64,000 bases of DNA from Stenomitos rutilans HA7619-LM2 (GTDB lineage: Bacteria > Cyanobacteriota > Cyanobacteriia > Leptolyngbyales > Leptolyngbyaceae), in assembly GCA_019358945.1 (NCBI GenBank), contig JAHHIE010000023.1, positions 31,772-95,771 on the forward strand. The letters are read 5' to 3'. How positions within the stretch are numbered: the first letter of the stretch is position 1; every line of letters starts with the position of its first letter. The notes under the pieces were generated by a model, which worked only from the letters and a program-made list of their open reading frames with translations, was not told where the DNA came from and did not search any database. Shown here piece after piece: positions 62,877 through 64,000 of this stretch. The translations under genes were made by a program, and so were the position numbers.

Positions 62877-62963
62877 GGTTCACCGTCTACAACGAGTGCA
62901 GCTGGAGCCGTCGCTTCGATTTTATGCTGAGATTTCTGGCAGTGCTTTTAAGATGAAGGCTGT

Positions 62964-63581
62964 ATGAGCTTGATAGGATCTTTAGCCGCGATCGTGCTTG
63001 CAGGTGGGCAAAGCAGGCGTATGGGACAGGACAAGGCTTTGCTGTTGATCGAGGGCGTTCCTTTGCTACGGCGCGTGTGTGAAGTTGCGCTGCAATGTAC
63101 GCCGATCGTCTCTGTGATTACGTTTCGTCCTGAGCAATACCGAGCGATCGTGCCGCCATCCTGTCGTTTACTGCAAGAGCGTGCTGTAACAGATGCAACC
63201 GAGCCACATGGTCCCTTACTTGGGTTTGCGCAAGCCTTAGAGACCGTACAACCAGAATGGGTGCTGCTGTTGGCGTGTGATATGCCCCACTTGTCAGGTG
63301 AAGTGCTGCAACAGTGGGCAAAAGAGCTAGAGAAGCCAGACACCGCGATCGCCCTTCTGCCTCGCTCACAGAAAGGCTGGGAACCTCTCTGCGGATTCTA
63401 CCGCACCAGTTGTCTGGCAAGTTTACAGACCGCGATCGCGCGAGGCGATCGTTCTTTCCAGCACTGGCTTTCCCAAGCAGCAGTCAAAGAGTTACCGCTA
63501 GACAATGCTCAAATGCTCTTCAACTGCAACACGCCAGCAGACTTAGCAAATTGCGTGAGCAGATTGGATAACAGGAGATAA
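62964..63581 (+). CDS. mobA: Molybdenum cofactor guanylyltransferase
   Basis: A 205-residue nucleotidyltransferase that attaches GMP to molybdopterin to form Mo-bis-MGD. The signature LAGGQSRRMGQDKA (12-25) binds GTP, and LLACDMPHLSGEVL carries the metal-binding Asp. Length is normal. No mobB or Mo-enzyme gene is next to it. Confidence 0.94.
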   Translation: MSLIGSLAAIVLAGGQSRRMGQDKALLLIEGVPLLRRVCEVALQCTPIVSVITFRPEQYRAIVPPSCRLLQERAVTDATEPHGPLLGFAQALETVQPEWVLLLACDMPHLSGEVLQQWAKELEKPDTAIALLPRSQKGWEPLCGFYRTSCLASLQTAIARGDRSFQHWLSQAAVKELPLDNAQMLFNCNTPADLANCVSRLDNRR

Positions 63582-63880
63582 GTGAAGCGGACAAGGGAAA
63601 CAAGGAGGTAAGAGAAAAGGCAGATGCGTGTGTCTAACCCCCTCAACCAGATTGTGCTTCACCTTCAACACTCCAGTTCGGGGGGCTTGGGGAAGTTAGG
63701 CCCCCCAAAAAGCGGGGGCCGGGGGGAAGTCCCCCGGACACGATTTATCAACGAAGCCAAGAATTTGTCAACGAAGCTAATACCGATTTAAACAACAATC
63801 GCTACAGATGAATCGTTGCGTAAGGGCAAGGCATTGCCTTGCCCTTACAGAATATGTCGCATCTTCAATTTAAGGTAGTG
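63582..63880. repeat. Repeat-rich region between mobA and the IS1 end
   Basis: A run of GC-rich inverted sequence near 63680-63735 (GGCCCCCCAAAAAGCGGGGG and GGGGGGAAGTCCCCC) looks like a dispersed palindromic element. A 14-bp perfect hairpin GTAAGGGCAAGGCA / TGCCTTGCCCTTAC lies at 63820-63848. A short direct repeat (CAACGAAGC) occurs near 63750-63775. No coding sequence. Confidence 0.6.
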
Positions 63881-64000
63881 CTAAAGAGGTAAGGATGCAT
63901 TGTAGTGGTGAATGAAAAACCAGATCGCTCCAATGTGATTCTCCAGCTTCTTAGAAAACGAAAGGGTTTTGCGAACCAAGCGTGAGATGCGTTGCCGTAA
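63881..64000 (-). CDS. IS1-family transposase, C-terminal end (partial)
   Basis: Thirty-nine codons run from the window edge to TAG at 63881, reading LRQRISRLVRKTLSFSKKLE, then NHIGAIWFFIHHYNASLPL. This matches the conserved DDE-domain end of IS1-type InsB transposases. The stop lies inside GGTAGTGCTAAAG, which could be the terminal inverted repeat. The rest of the element is beyond the window. Confidence 0.8.
   Translation of the reverse strand, partial: LRQRISRLVRKTLSFSKKLENHIGAIWFFIHHYNASLPL

Overview
The window is a chromosome segment of a cyanobacterium, very likely filamentous. Direct signs are the very frequent HIP1 palindrome GCGATCGC, genes for both photosystems (psaI, psbEFLJ), cyanobacterial NDH-1 genes, a cyanophycinase, and many period-7 short tandem repeats (STRRs) between genes and inside the RNase P RNA gene. 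No tRNA, rRNA, prophage or CRISPR array was seen. The species cannot be named from the sequence alone.

Layout. 1-8.8 kb: the 5' part of a cyanophycin-synthetase-like ATP-grasp gene, cyanophycinase (cphB), a DUF4129/DUF4350/MoxR cluster, a CNNM/CBS membrane protein, a VOC protein and an HpnG-like phosphorylase. 9-17.6 kb: a PstS-like/DUF4912 fusion protein, an RND efflux permease, a DUF6888/DUF6887 pair whose first member carries an early stop, and hopanoid genes hpnA-hpnH. 17.6-22.5 kb: a 315-bp mobile element holding an RNA-like segment, a lipoprotein gene and two genes of unknown function. 22.6-27.3 kb: psaI facing psbEFLJ, then ycf48 and rubA (photosystem II assembly), divergent from ndhC-ndhK-ndhJ. 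27.4-34.8 kb: an LCP protein and the operon ndhF3-ndhD3-cupA-cupS for the inducible CO2-uptake complex NDH-1MS. A long heptanucleotide array fills the gap between ndhD3 and cupA. 35-44.3 kb: a PadR regulator with its operator, back-to-back MITE-like elements, a coiled-coil/EamA fusion transporter, a PiT phosphate transporter, a REC-GGDEF-EAL protein and ychF. 44.4-55 kb: a proline-rich repeat ORF, an Orn/Lys/Arg decarboxylase-family gene with an in-frame repeat insertion, cbiT, cdsA, a TetR regulator with a large perfect operator, a DUF2993 protein, a second DUF4912 protein, and corA with an overlapping partner. 55-64 kb: rnpB, RNase III, a sensor histidine kinase, a RibD-like reductase, a COG3146 acyltransferase-like protein, two small membrane proteins, mobA, and the 3' end of an IS1-family transposase.

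Most genes are housekeeping, photosynthetic or carbon-concentrating. The unusual content lies mainly between them: (i) STRR heptads, including a roughly 350-bp array kept in strict 7-nt phase inside the NDH-1MS operon; (ii) a family of small elements sharing the terminal repeat TAGGACTTACGCA with TA-compatible ends, in three copies; (iii) two further MITE-like elements that share one CTAG; and (iv) a solo structured segment resembling the right end of a TnpB-type IS200/IS605 element. All functional names come from reading translated motifs by eye; no database search was run.
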